Assembly (NCBI GenBank): GCA_037976565.1
Contig: CP137667.1
Location: forward strand, 31,920,459-31,984,458
Reading direction: 5' to 3'
Length of the DNA stretch: 64,000 nt
DNA from: Mesocentrotus franciscanus
Taxonomy: Eukaryota; Echinodermata; Echinoidea; Camarodonta; Strongylocentrotidae
The translations under genes were made by a program, and so were the position numbers. This document shows, piece after piece, positions 12,065 through 24,783 of this stretch. The notes under the pieces are model-generated. The model had not been told where the DNA came from. It did no database searches and saw nothing but the letters and a program-made list of their open reading frames with translations. How positions within the stretch are numbered: position 1 is the stretch's first letter; every line of letters begins with the position of its first letter.

Positions 12065-12538
12065 CAGCGTGTCCACACACAAAACAATTTATCCCGAAAC
12101 TCTATAACGATACGTCGTATAAAGAATCATCGTATAAATTCCAGGGTGTCCACACACACAAGAAAGTAATCCCAAAACTCTACAGCGAAATGTTGTATAG
12201 GTGCGCAGTTTGCTACTGCGGTCATGAAATGGAAGCGAAATGAGAGGTCAGGTCTCCTTTCGCGTGCGATGCGACGTTAAGCCCCGCCCAGTTAGACTAG
12301 TTCCGTCCACACACAAAATTTCCGTGATTAAGCGTGATTAGGCGTGATTAGTTATTGAGTTCTAGTTCAAACGATGCCCAAACCTGCGTTTCGTATACAA
12401 CGTTTCGCTTATGACGATCGTTAGTAAGCGTCCACACACACAATTTCATCATATAACTATCGCGAAACGGTATAACTATCGCGAAACGGTATAACTAATC
12501 ACGCCTAATCACGGAAAATGATGTGTGTGGACAGGGGG
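12065..12538 (+). mobile_element. GTCCACACACA-ended MITE, copy 1
   Basis: Ends GTGTCCACACACA and TGTGTGTGGACAGGGG are inverted. The inside carries repeated GTCGTATAAAGAATC, GGCGTGATTAG and CGCGAAACGGTATAAC blocks. It is inserted in a core unit of the element at 11637. Confidence 0.7.
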
Positions 12539-12749
12539 ACAGTCTAAGTTTGTTGACCTGAAATGACCTTTGACCTTGACCTAGTAGGCTGAAATTCTAC
12601 TCACATGATGGATGATACTTGATAACCCTTTAGTCAAAGTTTCATTGAATAAGAACATATACTTTCAAAATTATATTAAAAATTTAAAAACTTAACCTCA
12701 GGTTAAGTTTTTGATGATGATGCCACAACATAGTCTAAGTTTGTTGACC

Positions 12750-12781
12750 TGAAATGACCTTTGACCTTGACTTTGTGACCT
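12750..12781 (-). promoter_or_regulatory. Cluster of nuclear-receptor half-sites (example unit)
   Basis: Minus strand shows AGGTCA half-sites in the order AGGTCAAAGGTCA (DR1), then 4 bp and a further AGGTCA; TCAAGGTCA also fits an ERR/SF-1 monomer site. The same unit recurs in all three tandem-core elements. Confidence 0.4.
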
Positions 12782-13077
12782 GAAATTCTCCTCACATGAT
12801 TGGGGATACTTGATAACCCTTTAGTCCAAGTTTCATTGAATAGGACCTTATACTTTCAAAATTATATTAACAATTCAAAAACTTAACCTTAGGTTAAGTT
12901 TTTGATGTTGACGCCGTCCCGCCGCCTTTGCCGCCGCCGCCACCGGAAAAGCGGCGCCTATGTCTCGCTTTTTGCTACGCAGGCGAGACAAAAATGAGCC
13001 TGGTGTTGACTTTGGATAGCTTTGGATACACCTAAGTGGTGAATTGCTGATTGGTCTAATAATCATAATTTATGATT

Positions 13078-13350
13078 AAATGATAATTAGACCATATGGA
13101 TAGTAGCCAAAATGGGCATTACCGTAGTCAAACTGGAAATTAGACTAAATGAGCAAAAGACCAAATGGGTAGTAGACTTATTTGAGATTAGACCTAATGG
13201 AAATTAGACCAAATGACTATTAGCCTAAATGGTCATTAGACCAAATGATAAGTAGACGAAATGATTATTAGACCATGTCGATATAGTAGACCATATTGAA
13301 ATAGACCAATTGGGTAGTAGACGAACTGGTTGTAGACCAATTGGCAATAC
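13078..13350 (+). repeat. Degenerate short-unit repeat (TAGACCAAATG)
   Basis: About 15-17 variants of TTAGACCAAATG at spacings of 15-18 bp. Confidence 0.7.
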
Positions 13351-13679
13351 ACTGCCCCAGTCCCGACCATCGGTCATAGTCATATCAACTATCAAGAAAC
13401 TTTTCATTCAGGAATGAAATATAGATATGGATAAATGTAGTACGGGACGCATTGCATGGAATCGCTCTTTGGATAAATGGAATTTTGTACATGGTCGGTC
13501 TGGTTTCAATTTTGTCCGGGTGACCAGGGCATCGAGCATTACTTCTGCAAACAGAACTGATCATATCAAGATCATAGATTACTCAATCATAACAGGTTAT
13601 GAATCCAAATTACTTCCATATTCAGCAAAACAGGCATTGATCTATCTATCATACAACAGAACTTGAGACCAAAAAAAGG

Positions 13680-14062
13680 AGTCACAGAAAGAAAAGGGGA
13701 TAGAGAGAGAGAGAGAGAGAGACAGAGACAGAGGAGAGGGATGGAGAGAGAAATAGAAAGTGAGAGGTATAGAGAATGATAGAGAGAGAGAGAATGATAG
13801 AGAGAGAGAGAGAGAGAGATAGAGAGAAAGAAAGAGAGAGATAATGAGAGGGGGAAAAAGAAGGCAGAGAGTGAGAAAAAGAGTAAAAAAGACAGATATG
13901 TAAAAGAAATATATGTACAGAGAAAGAGAAATAGAAAAATTAAGAAAAAAAAAGATACAGAGCAGAGCTGAGAAGAGAAGAGAAGAGAAGAGAAGAAGAG
14001 AAGAGAAGAAGAGAAGAGAAGAGAAGAGAGGAAAAGAGAGAGAGAGAGAAAGAGAGAAACTA
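13680..14062 (+). repeat. GA-rich simple-sequence tract with (GAAGA)n
   Basis: (GA)n followed by GAGAAGAGAAGAGAAGAG (13970-14032). ORFs here are artefacts. Confidence 0.9.
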
Positions 14063-14657
14063 AATAATGAATATCCATAGGATGCTACAGTAAATCAAAT
14101 CAAGATGAATTTCCATACCATACTCACATAAAATATCAAATCGACCAGCTTATGATCGCATTCAATAAATTCACATGACAATAATCCATTCAGGTGACTC
14201 AGACAGGTTACAAATCCATTATTTGTTCCACAATCGGCATCAAAATTTAGCGATAAATAACATTTTTCCATGAATAGAATCAGAGAAAAGAACCTGGACA
14301 TGACAAAAAAAATAACACTCACAGAAAATATACTCAAGTACAGAGAGCATAAGGTACCTCTCCAACGGATGTCACTAAATATCAAGTTGAATTTCCATAT
14401 CAAACTCACAAGAAACATTAATTTGACCAGCTCAAACTCCAGACAGCTTATACTAGTCCGTTCGGGTTAGGGTATTCCAGTGAATGTGAGTGCTGTTCAG
14501 ATATCGCCAGCTGACCGCGGCTTGCTGGAAGCCTGTCAAACTTGCCGACAATTGGATTTGTGCATCTCTGAACGGCTGTTGACAGGCCAACGATATGGAG
14601 GAAATATGGATATAGTTGTGTTTCTACAGCCTCATTCCTCGGTAATGTAAGGATGCA
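14063..14657. other. Spacer with a diverged duplication
   Basis: GAATTTCCATACCATACTCA at 14106 and GAATTTCCATATCAAACTCA at 14389 mark an old duplication of about 280 bp. Confidence 0.4.
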
Positions 14658-14875
14658 CCGCTCTCTCTCTCTCTCCTTCTCTCTCTTCATTCTTTCTCTT
14701 TCAGTCTCCCTCTCTATATCTCTCTTCTCTCTTTAGATTCTCGCTCTCTCTCGCTCTCTCCCTCTCTATACCTCTCTTCTCTCTTTAGAGTCTGTCTCTA
14801 TATCCTTTCTGCTCTCTTTACTCTCCCTCCTCTCTCTATATCTCTCTCTTTCTCTGTATCTCTCTTCTCTCTCCA

Positions 14876-14913
<38 letters not shown>

Positions 14914-15060
14914 CTATATATATATATATATATATATATCTTTTTCTCTCTCTCTCTCCCTCTCTGTATCTCTCATTCTCTCTCTCGAGTCTCACTCTCT
15001 CCTTCTCTATTTCTGTCTTGCTTTCACCTGTCTTTCTATCTCTCTCTCTCTCTCTGTGTA
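14658..15060 (+). repeat. CT-rich tract with an embedded (AT)n
   Basis: (TC)n with TATATC interruptions and a TATATATATATATATATA core at 14908-14938. Confidence 0.9.
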
Positions 15061-15324
15061 GGTATATATCTGTCTCTCAAAACCTATTTGATGTCTTGAA
15101 ATACAATTTGTTGGCAAACTCACTCTTTTTTCCTGTCTTGAATCGTCTTTCAGTCTTCCTACTTTCCGCAGATGGAAATTTTCATCTTTCTGTGCCTCTG
15201 GGAATATCTGGGCTTGTCTTCTTATAAAAAAAAATCTCTCTCTTTCTCTTTTCTCTTATATCAATTTTCTTTAATACACCATTCAGCTTTCTTCTATATT
15301 CTTCCTCGTCTCTTTGGTTACCCC

Positions 15325-15347
15325 CCTCTCTCTCTCTCTCTCTCTCA

Positions 15348-15383
<36 letters not shown>

Positions 15384-15555
15384 CTTTCTCTATTTATCTC
15401 TCTCTCTCTCTCTCTCTCTTTATCTCTCTTTCTCCTCTCTCGCTCTCTCTCTCTCATTTCAATTTTCTTTTATATTCTTTCTCATCCTTTGGTCACTTCT
15501 CTCTCTCTCTTTCTCTCTCTTCTCTATCTCTCTCTCTCTCTCTCTCTCTCCCTCA
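15325..15555 (+). repeat. CT-rich tract with a short (AT)n
   Basis: Three (TC)n blocks separated by (TA)n (15365-15382) and by duplicated TTTCAATTTTCTTTTATATT. Confidence 0.9.
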
Positions 15556-16129
15556 GGAAACAATCAATAGTTGTGAGAGCACATATGTTCATGTCCACAA
15601 TGATCACAGCTCTTTCAGAAGTAGGAAACGCCCACTCACACAATCAGTCAAACTAAATCACATCTTCACAAAGAATTACCATGGTAACATTTCAATGGAT
15701 TCCCTTTGTCAGAAGCGTCTTGTGAGATGTTACCCGGTCGCGATTTTATGGGTCAATGATATCCAAGAGTTACAATTCCACATATAGAGACAATAAATAG
15801 GCCTTTATCTCTTACATCCAATGTTCTTTAACTATAGATTGTGGACCAATTGTTTTGCTTTACGGTTTTCAGATTGACATTCTTACAAACCATGTAATAT
15901 ATGAAATCTCGAAAAAATCTCTTTGACAATGAGGTTAGTTTAGGGTGGTGATTTCTTCTCTTTTTTGTCGGCGGAGGGGGCCCCTAATCCTGAATGTGAA
16001 TGTGAATGGTCTAATGTAACCATGAAGTAAATTGAAAATAATGTTTTTTTGTGTGTTATTTTTAAACACACATTGTCGAAATCCATTCACTTCAAGAATT
16101 TTTATTTTAGGAAGTAATTAACGGTAAGG

Positions 16130-16500
16130 GTAAAACAGGAGTACATTGTGTATACTGAGGTATGAAGAGACTCTCACTTTACAATAAAGTTCTCCGTTAA
16201 TTATTTATCTTACGTTTATTATTGTTAATTTTCATTATTCTGTACATATCATAATTTATTTATTTGTTTTTGTTTTTTGTATGTCATTCACACCTATTAT
16301 ATTCCCCTTTGTTTTGATTTGATTACTTTATTTTTGTCATATGTTTTGGTGTTGTTATCTTTCATCATCATCATCATCATCATCATCAGCATGTTTGTTG
16401 TAAAACTTGTTCATTTCTATTTCAGTCCACGGACTCTCTGAAAACCAGCCTTTTAGGCCGAAGCTGGTTAACATGATTGAATAAATAAATGAAAATGAAA
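16130..16500 (+). mobile_element. Possible LINE 3' end
   Basis: AT-rich UTR-like DNA with a (TCA)n run (16362-16388), a stem-loop (ACCAGCC...GGCCGAAGCTGGT) and AATAAATAAATGAAAATG at the end. This is typical of LINE 3' tails but has no coding part. Confidence 0.3.
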
Positions 16501-16728
16501 AGAAATATCAATACTCTACAAAGAGTGCGCTGAGTTCATGATCAAAATCCTTGATAACTTTGCATCATAACAGAGACCCAATAAACAGTTCAAGGAACAT
16601 TCTGCCAGAACGACTTTGAAATGAAAAGGAAATACGATCGACGATGGGGTTGAATTTCAAAATGAGCAAATACAGACATGCCTGCCAGTCGAGTAAACTC
16701 TCGATTTTGTTATCCCTTCCTAAGCTAT

Positions 16729-17108
16729 GTTCACACGGGACAATCATAGTTTTAAAGTGTAAGTTGGTAACACCTCAAAAGTTAGAAACAACGATCCACT
16801 CACAATGATGAGGGTTCATATGGGACGGAAACAAGTATTTAAAGTCAACTCCAAACCATAGATAGCATTCATTATTTTAACTACGAGCTGGCGTAGCCTT
16901 CACGTTTGCGTCTGCACAGCACATAACTCAGACTGAGGACCCTCCCTGCAGATACTTATCATGCTAACCTTAAGATCTGTTGCAGTTTGTAACTTATGAG
17001 TTACCTACGTTTCACAACCACAATGCGTCCGCACCGTCCATATCTACAAGAAGACTTTGAAGTTTATAACCACAACCTAAACTTAAAGTGAACTGACTGC
17101 TGTGTGAA
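16729..17108 (+). mobile_element. TTCACAC-ended non-autonomous element, copy 1
   Basis: 380 bp from GTTCACACGGGAC to CTGTGTGAATA; TTCACAC and GTGTGAA are inverted. It shares ATGATGAGGGTTCA, AACCTTAAGATCTGT and GAAGTTTATAACCAC with 40307-41506. Confidence 0.6.
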
Positions 17109-17176
17109 TATCACTCTACTTATGTTAGGCCAAGAACGCAGCTCATGCAAACAGGATGTGCCCCCGTTAGCCCTCC

Positions 17177-17191
17177 GTTGCCAGGGGCAAC
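17177..17191. promoter_or_regulatory. Perfect inverted RFX X-box-like site
   Basis: GTTGCCAGGGGCAAC: two exact half-sites 3 bp apart, in a GC-richer patch (17150-17290). RFX factors bind such sites, often upstream of cilium genes. No gene was found beside it. Confidence 0.3.
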
Positions 17192-18194
17192 ACCATCCGC
17201 GATGAGAGATGCGCATTAGGCGTGCATTTAGGAGAGATTTGCGGAGAAAGAAAATATTCCACGCCGTTGCCTATTTGCAGAGGGATGACAAACAGCAGAG
17301 GATAGAAAGGAAGATATAGAAGAATCAAGTGTCTTTTGTCAACCATTGTTTCTTGGGTTCTTGCTTAAAGTTTTGACAGTAGCTCATAGCCCCCTTCAGA
17401 CAAAATGAAAAAAATTGCATAAAGAAACACAGAAGACAACCATATACAGATTCTAAAGCGTTAATCAGAAATGAAGCAGTAAACATTGGCTTTTTTATAA
17501 TGATAACGTTAATTGCAATATGCTTCACATTTTGGTATCTCTGTGACACAGAGCTAAGTAAATACGTAGGACAATTGTGGCATGCGTTTGTCATACATTT
17601 ACACATAAAATACTTCGGCAGCTATTTTTTTTTTGGGGGGGGCAGTTTAAAGCTACACATCTTAATGAGATTAAACAGGCACTCAGGATGCATCTGCCCC
17701 AAAATCCAATTTTTTGCACCCCTGGGGCCCTGCATTAGGCAAAAACAGGCATTTGCAGAAGATAAGTATATTCTTTTAAAACGATGCTTGCAACTCACTA
17801 TACATGCAACATTTCATTATACAACGTTTCATGATACAATTTCATACTAAAGAATTCAAATTCATCATAATAGCTGAAGGGTTATCATTTGAGAAGTACT
17901 GTACTTTGACTTGTCTGAATGGGGCATATCTCTTACACCTGTTTAGAGTTGTATCCCCAAGCGACTCCATCTTAAAGCCCTTATGATGACAAGAAACCGT
18001 CCATGGTTTACTTTTGGAGGAAGAAGACACAGAAACTGAAGAGCGAGGAAGCCGTGCTCTGAATTTTTAAGTACCGTAGAACTTGGTTGACGTTTTTCAC
18101 AGTTGGTAGTGTTACTTTTTTGTCGACAACATATATGCTCCTGCAGCGTTTGCTCCATGGTAATGTCCCAAACTAATCAAGCTCCTAACTTCCA

Positions 18195-18285
18195 TCCTGG
18201 TCGCAAGACTATACCTGAACCTAACCTTAACCCTAAACCTAAACTAAAACCTGATTGCAATCCTAATCCTACCCCTAAATTTTTT
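18195..18285 (+). repeat. Degenerate telomere-like CCTAAC repeats
   Basis: CCTAACCTTAACCCTAAACC and similar words; consistent with an eroded interstitial (CCCTAA)n or a convergent simple repeat. Confidence 0.45.
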
Positions 18286-18730
18286 ATGAATTAATACTTG
18301 AGCACGGGGTGCCAGAGATTATATCAGATCATCATTTCTTTTTACATCAACATTTAATGTATTTTATGCATACTTTTTAAACAAAGGTTGTTCTTGACAA
18401 CCTGAAAATTTGCCAGAGCTTGCCTGACACATCAACAAGTGATGTATGCAGACTGGTCCCAAGTATTGTAGTTCATTCATTAATAACAGGTTAATGGATA
18501 TTAAACTCGTCACTAGGTTCCCAGGAAAGAAACATCCATGAATTTTAATATGTTTAAACCGGTCTATTTAAGTGTAACATACAGGTGTACATATAAAACA
18601 TCTGGTTATGCAGAAAATGTATTTGAATCATATCATAGTGCATAACACTCCTTTCCTTTCACCCTCAATGTGTTTAAAAGTGCTGAAAATTAGCTCGGGA
18701 TTGATCTACCATTTCATTTTCTGTAATTCT

Positions 18731-18970
18731 TCAGAGCAGGGCTGTATAAAGCTTTCAAAGCAGCATTAATATGCAGGTTAACATTTATCATGTTATCTTC
18801 GTTGGCCATCCCACACCGTGTTAATCATCTTGAAACCAAACCGCTTTCAGAAATCGGAGAGGACTTTAGGCTTATGGTAGTGAGCCCTCGCTGGCCCGCA
18901 GATTACAGGAAGCCATCCAAGACAGTTTTTAGGGGCGAAAGAGCTTCCTCTGAAAGCTATGTAAAGTGAA
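18731..18970 (+). CDS. Unassigned short ORF, possible exon
   Basis: About 80 codons are open from 18731 to the TGA near 18970, with an ATG at about 18791 giving 59 residues. The peptide includes LETKPLSEIGEDFRLMVV and WPADYRKPSKTVFRGE, with mixed charge unlike the Leu/Ser/Phe-rich shadow ORFs of the simple repeats. There is no recognised domain and no clear splice site at either end. It may be chance in a locally GC-richer patch. Confidence 0.15.
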
Positions 18971-18989
18971 AGATAGTCATCCTAATGCA

Positions 18990-20046
18990 TATCAAATTTT
19001 GCTTCAATCTTATTTAAGGAAAGTGATGGAAAATAAATGTTTGAAAATCCAATTTTCTATGTTTACAACATACTTCATTTTTCAATAACTGAATAATCTC
19101 TAAGAGTGAAATTGGCAATGGTTATTATCAATGGTAATAAAGGTGGCAACTATGACTATGATGTTGTCATTAAAAATATAATAATCATGATGGCGAAAAT
19201 AGCATTTTTTATTTTCATGACAAAAATGCAATTTTTATGAACATATTAATGTCAATTGACTACCCCAAACCAAATAAATGAAGAAGAAAAAAGAAAGAAA
19301 AAAAAAGAAAAAATGCAATTCAAATCATTAGAATCATTGTATACTTATCTTTAGTATATAGCGTACAAAGGGTAATAATAAATCTTTTCAAATACTTGCT
19401 TTTTCAAGAGGTTAATCATTTTCAGCAACCCAAGTTTGAAATTCATTATCAGTGGAACAAATAATTTAATGAGAACATAAAATAATGAAGGATATTAAAA
19501 TGATATCACTGCATTAAAAGGAAAATTTATTTGACCAGCAGAATTAATAAATCATACACAGCTAGTGGTTTTATGGCTAATGGAAAATTAAAAAATAAGA
19601 AAATTAATTTATATAAATATTGCCTGGTCTAGATTATTACTGTAGGATTCACACAAAAAGTAGGACATAATGAATTCCTATAAACAACAAGACAAAACAA
19701 AACAACAACATGCACAGAAAAAGTCGGGAATTCAAGTACACACTTTTTTAGGGGAGGGCATTTTATATCTTCATATGATTATAACCTACTTGCCTCCCCT
19801 TGATGGCCCCAATTAGGCAATTTCTGTAATTCTATTGCCCTTCCCAAGAGTTCTAATTTTAGATATAAATATCATAACTGGTCAAAAGATATCAATAAAT
19901 ATAAACACTGTCATATCCCTTTATATATATATATATATATAATCGCTCTTGCTGTATTTCCATATTTGTGCTTCTCTGCATGGCCAGATCCTCCTTCAGT
20001 CGGGTTCTCATTAGCCCAAGTTTTGAAAATAGCCTACTAGAATTCT
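18990..20046. other. AT-rich spacer
   Basis: Poly(A)-like tract at 19276-19312 and (AT)n at 19921-19940; no gene seen. Confidence 0.45.
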
Positions 20047-20195
20047 GGGGACCGTTTCATAAAACTTGTTATCTATTACGACTGCTAAATTTCTATGACA
20101 AATTTGCTCTCAGCCAATCAGATGCCATGATTTCAGAAGCTTATAACAGTAGCTTGTAACTTGTTATTGATATCAAGTTTTATTAAACGGGGCCC
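20047..20195. mobile_element. GGGCCCTGTTTC palindromic MITE, copy 1
   Basis: About 149 bp. Arms GTTTCATAAAACTTGTTATC and the complementary GATATCAAGTTTTATTAAAC; the middle contains CTCAGCCAATCAGATG. Same family as the copies at 24636, 43670, 44626 and 58855. Confidence 0.75.
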
Positions 20196-21002
20196 TGATA
20201 TGAAAATTTTGAAATTAGCCCAACCATGACCAGCGCAAGCTCGTTTCTGGTGAAGATGTAAATAGCAAGCTATTTCAAGTTAACACTTGTTTGGGCTAGT
20301 GGAAACAGGCACTTTATGACTGTTTAGTGATGCTTTAGTGATTGGGTCTATTATGGGTTGACTGGACTAGACATTGAGTAGGCAGATGGCCTTCAGAATG
20401 GGGTCTAAGGGGACAGGCCTGCGACTTGATCTTGGACTCTGTTCACACTTCAAACTATTAAAGGACGATATTACTAGGAGTGGATCCCTAGAATTGAGCA
20501 AGTCAGGCCTTAAGTTAGACTTCAAACTTGGTCCGGCGAATGCCTAAAAATTGCCTAAATGTTGGCTTGACATCTTAATGTTGGACAATTTTTACCTAAC
20601 ATTTTTTGGAGTGTATCTTGCCATTCATTGCCTAAAATCAAAGAAATTCACGAAAAAAAGTTTCGGAGGCTTAGACATGATGCTTAATAGGGGTGATGTC
20701 ACTAAAAGCGCTCTTATTTCAGGAGAGTGAACAGGGTGCCGGCCTGCTTGTCCGAGACTTTGAACTTGTTTAGAAGAGAGACAGGGGCAGGAAAGACCAG
20801 ACTCCTAACTTCATTGATGATTCACTAATCAAATCACACCCACAACAGTTGAAATGTTATTTGCCTGATTTTGAAGAGAGATAAGCCTATAACTGAAATT
20901 TGATCAGTGCATTTACAATTTGTACAAGGTCATTACTGCCTACTACAAGGTTCAGCTCCTTGAGTTGGATTATAAACTTAATGTATGCATTCGTCATACA
21001 GA

Positions 21003-21083
21003 TCGTCTGTTTGGAGCCAGAAGGGCGTTAGATCCTTACGCATTACTACACAAAGTTACCCCCTTCTGCTCCTAAACAGATAA
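21003..21083. repeat. 80-nt hairpin family, copy 1
   Basis: Arms GTCTGTTTGGAGCCAGAAGG and CCTTCTGCTCCTAAACAGAT fold together. Confidence 0.7.
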
Positions 21084-21100
21084 GACATTACATACCAGAG

Positions 21101-21234
21101 CAGTGTTTCGCGAAACCGTCATAAGTACAAGTTCGCCGCCATCCCATCGAAACGCGTGTATTACAATTTAAATGCGTTCCCAATGAGATGTTGGCAAACT
21201 TGTACTTACTGTATGATGGTTTCGTGAAACACTG
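21101..21234. mobile_element. CAGTGTTTC-ended palindromic MITE (hAT-like)
   Basis: 134 bp. CAGTGTTTCGCGAAACC and GGTTTCGTGAAACACTG are inverted, and ACAAGTT/AACTTGT extends the arms. CAGTGTTTC ends are typical of hAT elements; an 8-bp duplication is not visible. Confidence 0.55.
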
Positions 21235-21239
21235 CCCAT

Positions 21240-22322
21240 ATCATATGGTTCCTGTATGGAGGGAGGGAAAGAGAATGGCACATTATAAGTGAGAAAAGAA
21301 GAAAGAAAAGAAGAAAAACAAACAAAAACAGAGAAGAGCCAAAACAAAGTGGAAGAAAAAGTGAAAGGCAAATTCAAAAGTGAGAAGAGAGATGTAGACA
21401 GAGACAGAGAAAAGTCAAAACAAAATGATATAAAGGGAGAATAATATTCCAATAACCCCAAATGTCAGCTCAATAACCGCTAGAAGAGCCTTTCATCAGG
21501 GCATGACACTTATATTAGCTCTCATGCTTTGTAAAATGACGAGGTATTGTTATATTCCTGTCTTAACACAGTATTAGAAAGCCTTTTTCACACACCAGTG
21601 CTAAAATGCCTCAAAAAATGTAGTAGCAAATAAATATTTAACAAATCATATTACGCTTTTACAAAGTGAAGATGGAAAAAAAAGCAACTGCCCCTGGGCA
21701 TATATATGCATACATAAAATATTGCTCAATGCGCTTTCATACCTAGAAAGCAATGACAAACAGAAACAAAAATCAGTTATCAAAAAGGTATAGGCCTATA
21801 TATGATTAAGGTATTTCTTAAAAGAGTCAAATGATATTTGATATTTCGGGGCCGAGTTAGCAGATACATGCCACGAAGATTAAATACCAATTATTAAAGT
21901 CACTTTATCTTGCTGCTGCGATTTGCTGAAGCTGGTTTCCACCAAACTCTATGCACCAGGCTTAAATCCTCCATAAACCATGCATTTTCCGTCCATCGAC
22001 CCAAAAAAACTCCTCCGTAATCTTCCCCAAGCCATGACTCCGGTCTGTTGATACTGGCTAGTTGCCATGGAAACACAAAATTAATTTCCTCTCCAACCTA
22101 TACCATTGACATAACAAATTTGTTCACAGACATGAGCCATGAGGGGGTACTGCAATTTGGCTATATTACTTGGGATAACCTGACAAAAATAGCACATATG
22201 AACAATAGGATTATTAACTTTGCTCCTATTTGTAAGTTGAATTACTATAACGAAATGACATTGTTGAAGACAATTGTCTTGCAAGTTATTCAGTGAAAAT
22301 TCATTGAAGCAATGAGTCCTTG
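21240..22322. other. Spacer
   Basis: Purine-rich stretch 21290-21420; nothing coding is supported. Confidence 0.45.
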
Positions 22323-22860
22323 TTAAAGATACTATGTCCCTTTTGCAGCCAACATCAAATTCTGTAGAACTTTGCAGGAATTATGAATATGTCATGTATG
22401 TCCTATCTGTGAAATTTAAACGTTAGCAGTGTCCTAATATTCAAATTATGCAAGGAAACCTGTTTACTTGCTAGACTTCACTGTCAGACACTATTGAGTG
22501 ACTGACTGGCTTTTTTCATCTTTGGTAATAACATACATAAAATGAGCTGTAAAGGGTACATGAGCATTTGTCTACATCAATAACCCACTTCTTGTAATGG
22601 CCAAAATTAAACTGATTGAATCTTTGCGCAGCATAAAACGTACGACCATTCGGTACAATGGTCTGAAAAATCAGACTATTACTTACTGGCTCTATAGCTC
22701 CTAAGTCGATTCGACAACTAATAGTCGTTATTTTCCCACTTAAAAACATTTTTAAGCCCCCTTTTTTCAGGGAAGTTCTAAATTAGTATTGTCTTTCAAA
22801 TGCCGTTGGAATTTAACCTTTTCATTTTTTGGGCCTGCAAATGGGACATAGTACCTTTAA
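22323..22860 (-). mobile_element. TTAA-flanked MITE, family 1, copy 2
   Basis: 538 bp bounded by TTAA on both sides (22323-22326 and 22857-22860), inverted relative to the copies at 6383 and 42699. It holds a 77-codon open frame (minus 22516-22749) beginning MFLSGKITTISCRIDLG that is nearly identical to the frame in the 42699 copy. Confidence 0.8.
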
Positions 22861-23509
22861 CAGGAAGCTCTGTTTGGATTAAACATAGATTATACATGTA
22901 GTTAATTTGAGATTATCTCACAACAATTTCTAATGTTACATAACATTTTTGAACCACAGCTTATTTTGAGTCTTCCAGAGCTTTTTAAAAGAGCTTTCAG
23001 AACTAAATTGGTCACCGCTCTGGTGTATTTCTGTCACTGACAGTTGTGACCATAATCACTTATTTTAAGATATAACGCAATGGAGAAGCCATTATGATTA
23101 AAAATTGGTCTTTGAGTTGAAAAGTCCAGTAGTCAAATATGTTTGTTAATCTTGTGGCATCATAAGGATTAAAACCAACTTAGCATAAGAATCTTGTGGC
23201 TTGACCCTGGACTTACGCACATCCTTGACCCTGGAAGGTTTAGATCGCTTCTAAAGGATATTTGATGGAACAGGTCTGTAATCTAGTCAGGAAAAATGCC
23301 CCTTCCCTTCCCTTCCCCTACCCTGCACTACTTAAGATAGCCCTTGTTGGCCCTGTAAAATAGTCTTATGTGCAAACCCATAACATTTCTACAAATAGAA
23401 TGAAAGTGGGGGGTACAAATTGTGTTGATGACTTTTCACACTTCTTTTTTTCTTTCTGTGGTTCTTGAGTCATGATAACTTCGTAACTATTCTACTTTCC
23501 TTGTCTTCC

Positions 23510-23685
23510 TTTCACCTCTCTCGATCCCTTCTTCTCTCTCTATCTCCCTCTCCTTCCCCTCTTTCTTTCTCTCTCTCTTTCTCTCTCTCCTTCTGCCCAT
23601 ATGTTTTCCCCTCTCTACCCCTCTCCTCTTTCTTTCTGTCCGTCTGTTTTCCTCTCTCCCCCTCCCCCTCTCTCTTTCCGTAGCA
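23510..23685 (+). repeat. CT-rich tract
   Basis: Pyrimidine-rich, imperfect; ORFs on both strands are low complexity. Confidence 0.85.
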
Positions 23686-23975
23686 CTAGTCTTTTCCCTC
23701 ATCCACCCCCCACCCCAATCTCTCTAATGTGGATATCAACAACTCGACCAAACCTGAACAGTTTAACATACTATGAATAAATTGCCAGAAAAATAATGTT
23801 ATATGGAAATGACACCTTGTCAAGGACTCCACCAACCAGTTTATTCCCCCTAGTTATCGACCTATGACCTTCATACGCTTAGCGCCAATAGGGTATTAAC
23901 TAATAATGCTGGCTCTTGGCAGACACATCATTCTTACGAACTGATGTAATACAATCCACATCTCAATTTCAGCCA

Positions 23976-24050
23976 GGCAACTTGGAGCCAAAAGGACATT
24001 ACCTCTGTGTAAAACAAACCAGGTTAACACCCTTCTGGCTCTCAACAGAC
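23976..24050. repeat. 80-nt hairpin family, copy 2
   Basis: Arms CTTGGAGCCAAAAGGACATT and AACACCCTTCTGGCTCTCAA; a lone arm (GCTGGCTCTTGGCAGAC) lies at about 23910. Confidence 0.6.
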
Positions 24051-24352
24051 AAAATACATTCTCACAAAACCTCAGCATTTCACACTTCTTCAGTTTCAGT
24101 AAGTCATCCCCAGAAATCATCCCTGATATTCGACCTTTGACCCCAATCTAGATGTTTGGCGTTCCTGTCATAGCCCGTGAGATGAAAGCCGTGTGATAAT
24201 CTTACAAATATGTAGTAGTTTCAATTCTAAAGTTTCACATCGACTGACTCCTGGTAGAAAAATTGGCAATAATCTTGGCGCTGCCCTAGGATAAAATTTG
24301 TACCAACTGCCTGCCTGCATGAAAAGCACCATAGGCATTACTGAAATATTGC

Positions 24353-24428
24353 CTGTTCAGAGCAAGAAAGAGGTTAACTCTGTATTAGAGTATATCAAGT
24401 AATGCCCTTCTGACTCCAGACAGATGAT
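24353..24428. repeat. 80-nt hairpin family, copy 3
   Basis: Left arm decayed (CAGAGCAAGAAAGAGGTTAA); right arm AATGCCCTTCTGACTCCAGA intact. Confidence 0.55.
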
Positions 24429-24635
24429 ATTATCTTGAGAGTTGAGATTTTGGTTATTTGGCCAAAGTGTTTACAAGCATAGCTCTTTCTGTGGGCCCTC
24501 CCACTTGCACATGATTTCTGTAGTACACTACATCATATAATCTTTGTATAGCGTTGTATTAAACAATGTATCAATGTATGTGTAAATCTTTACATTTATG
24601 TATTAGATAGAAAGTGGTATCAACTGAACTGATCT

Positions 24636-24783
24636 GGGCCCTGTTTCATAAAACTTGTTTTCAATAACAAATGCTAAATATCTATGACAAATTTGCTCTC
24701 AGCCAATCAAATGTCACGATTTCAGTAGCTTATAACACTGATTGTAACTTGTTATTGGTGACAAGTTTTATGAAACAGGGCCC
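24636..24783. mobile_element. GGGCCCTGTTTC palindromic MITE, copy 2
   Basis: 148 bp with nearly complete arms from GGGCCCTGTTTCATAAAA to TTTTATGAAACAGGGCCC; the central CAGCCAATCAAATG is shared with the family. Confidence 0.8.

Larger units (their letters stand above)
11637..12994 (+). mobile_element. Large non-autonomous element with tandem core, copy B
   Basis: Same left (AACACTCTCGGCGGTCTCG) and right (GCAGGCGAGACAAAAAT) ends as the copy at 6126. Core units lie at 12541-12720 and 12721-12925, ending in TTAACCTTAGGTTAAGTTT palindromes and a GCCGCCGCC tract. The first core unit is disrupted by a different element (12065-12538), which shows the order of insertion. Confidence 0.7.
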
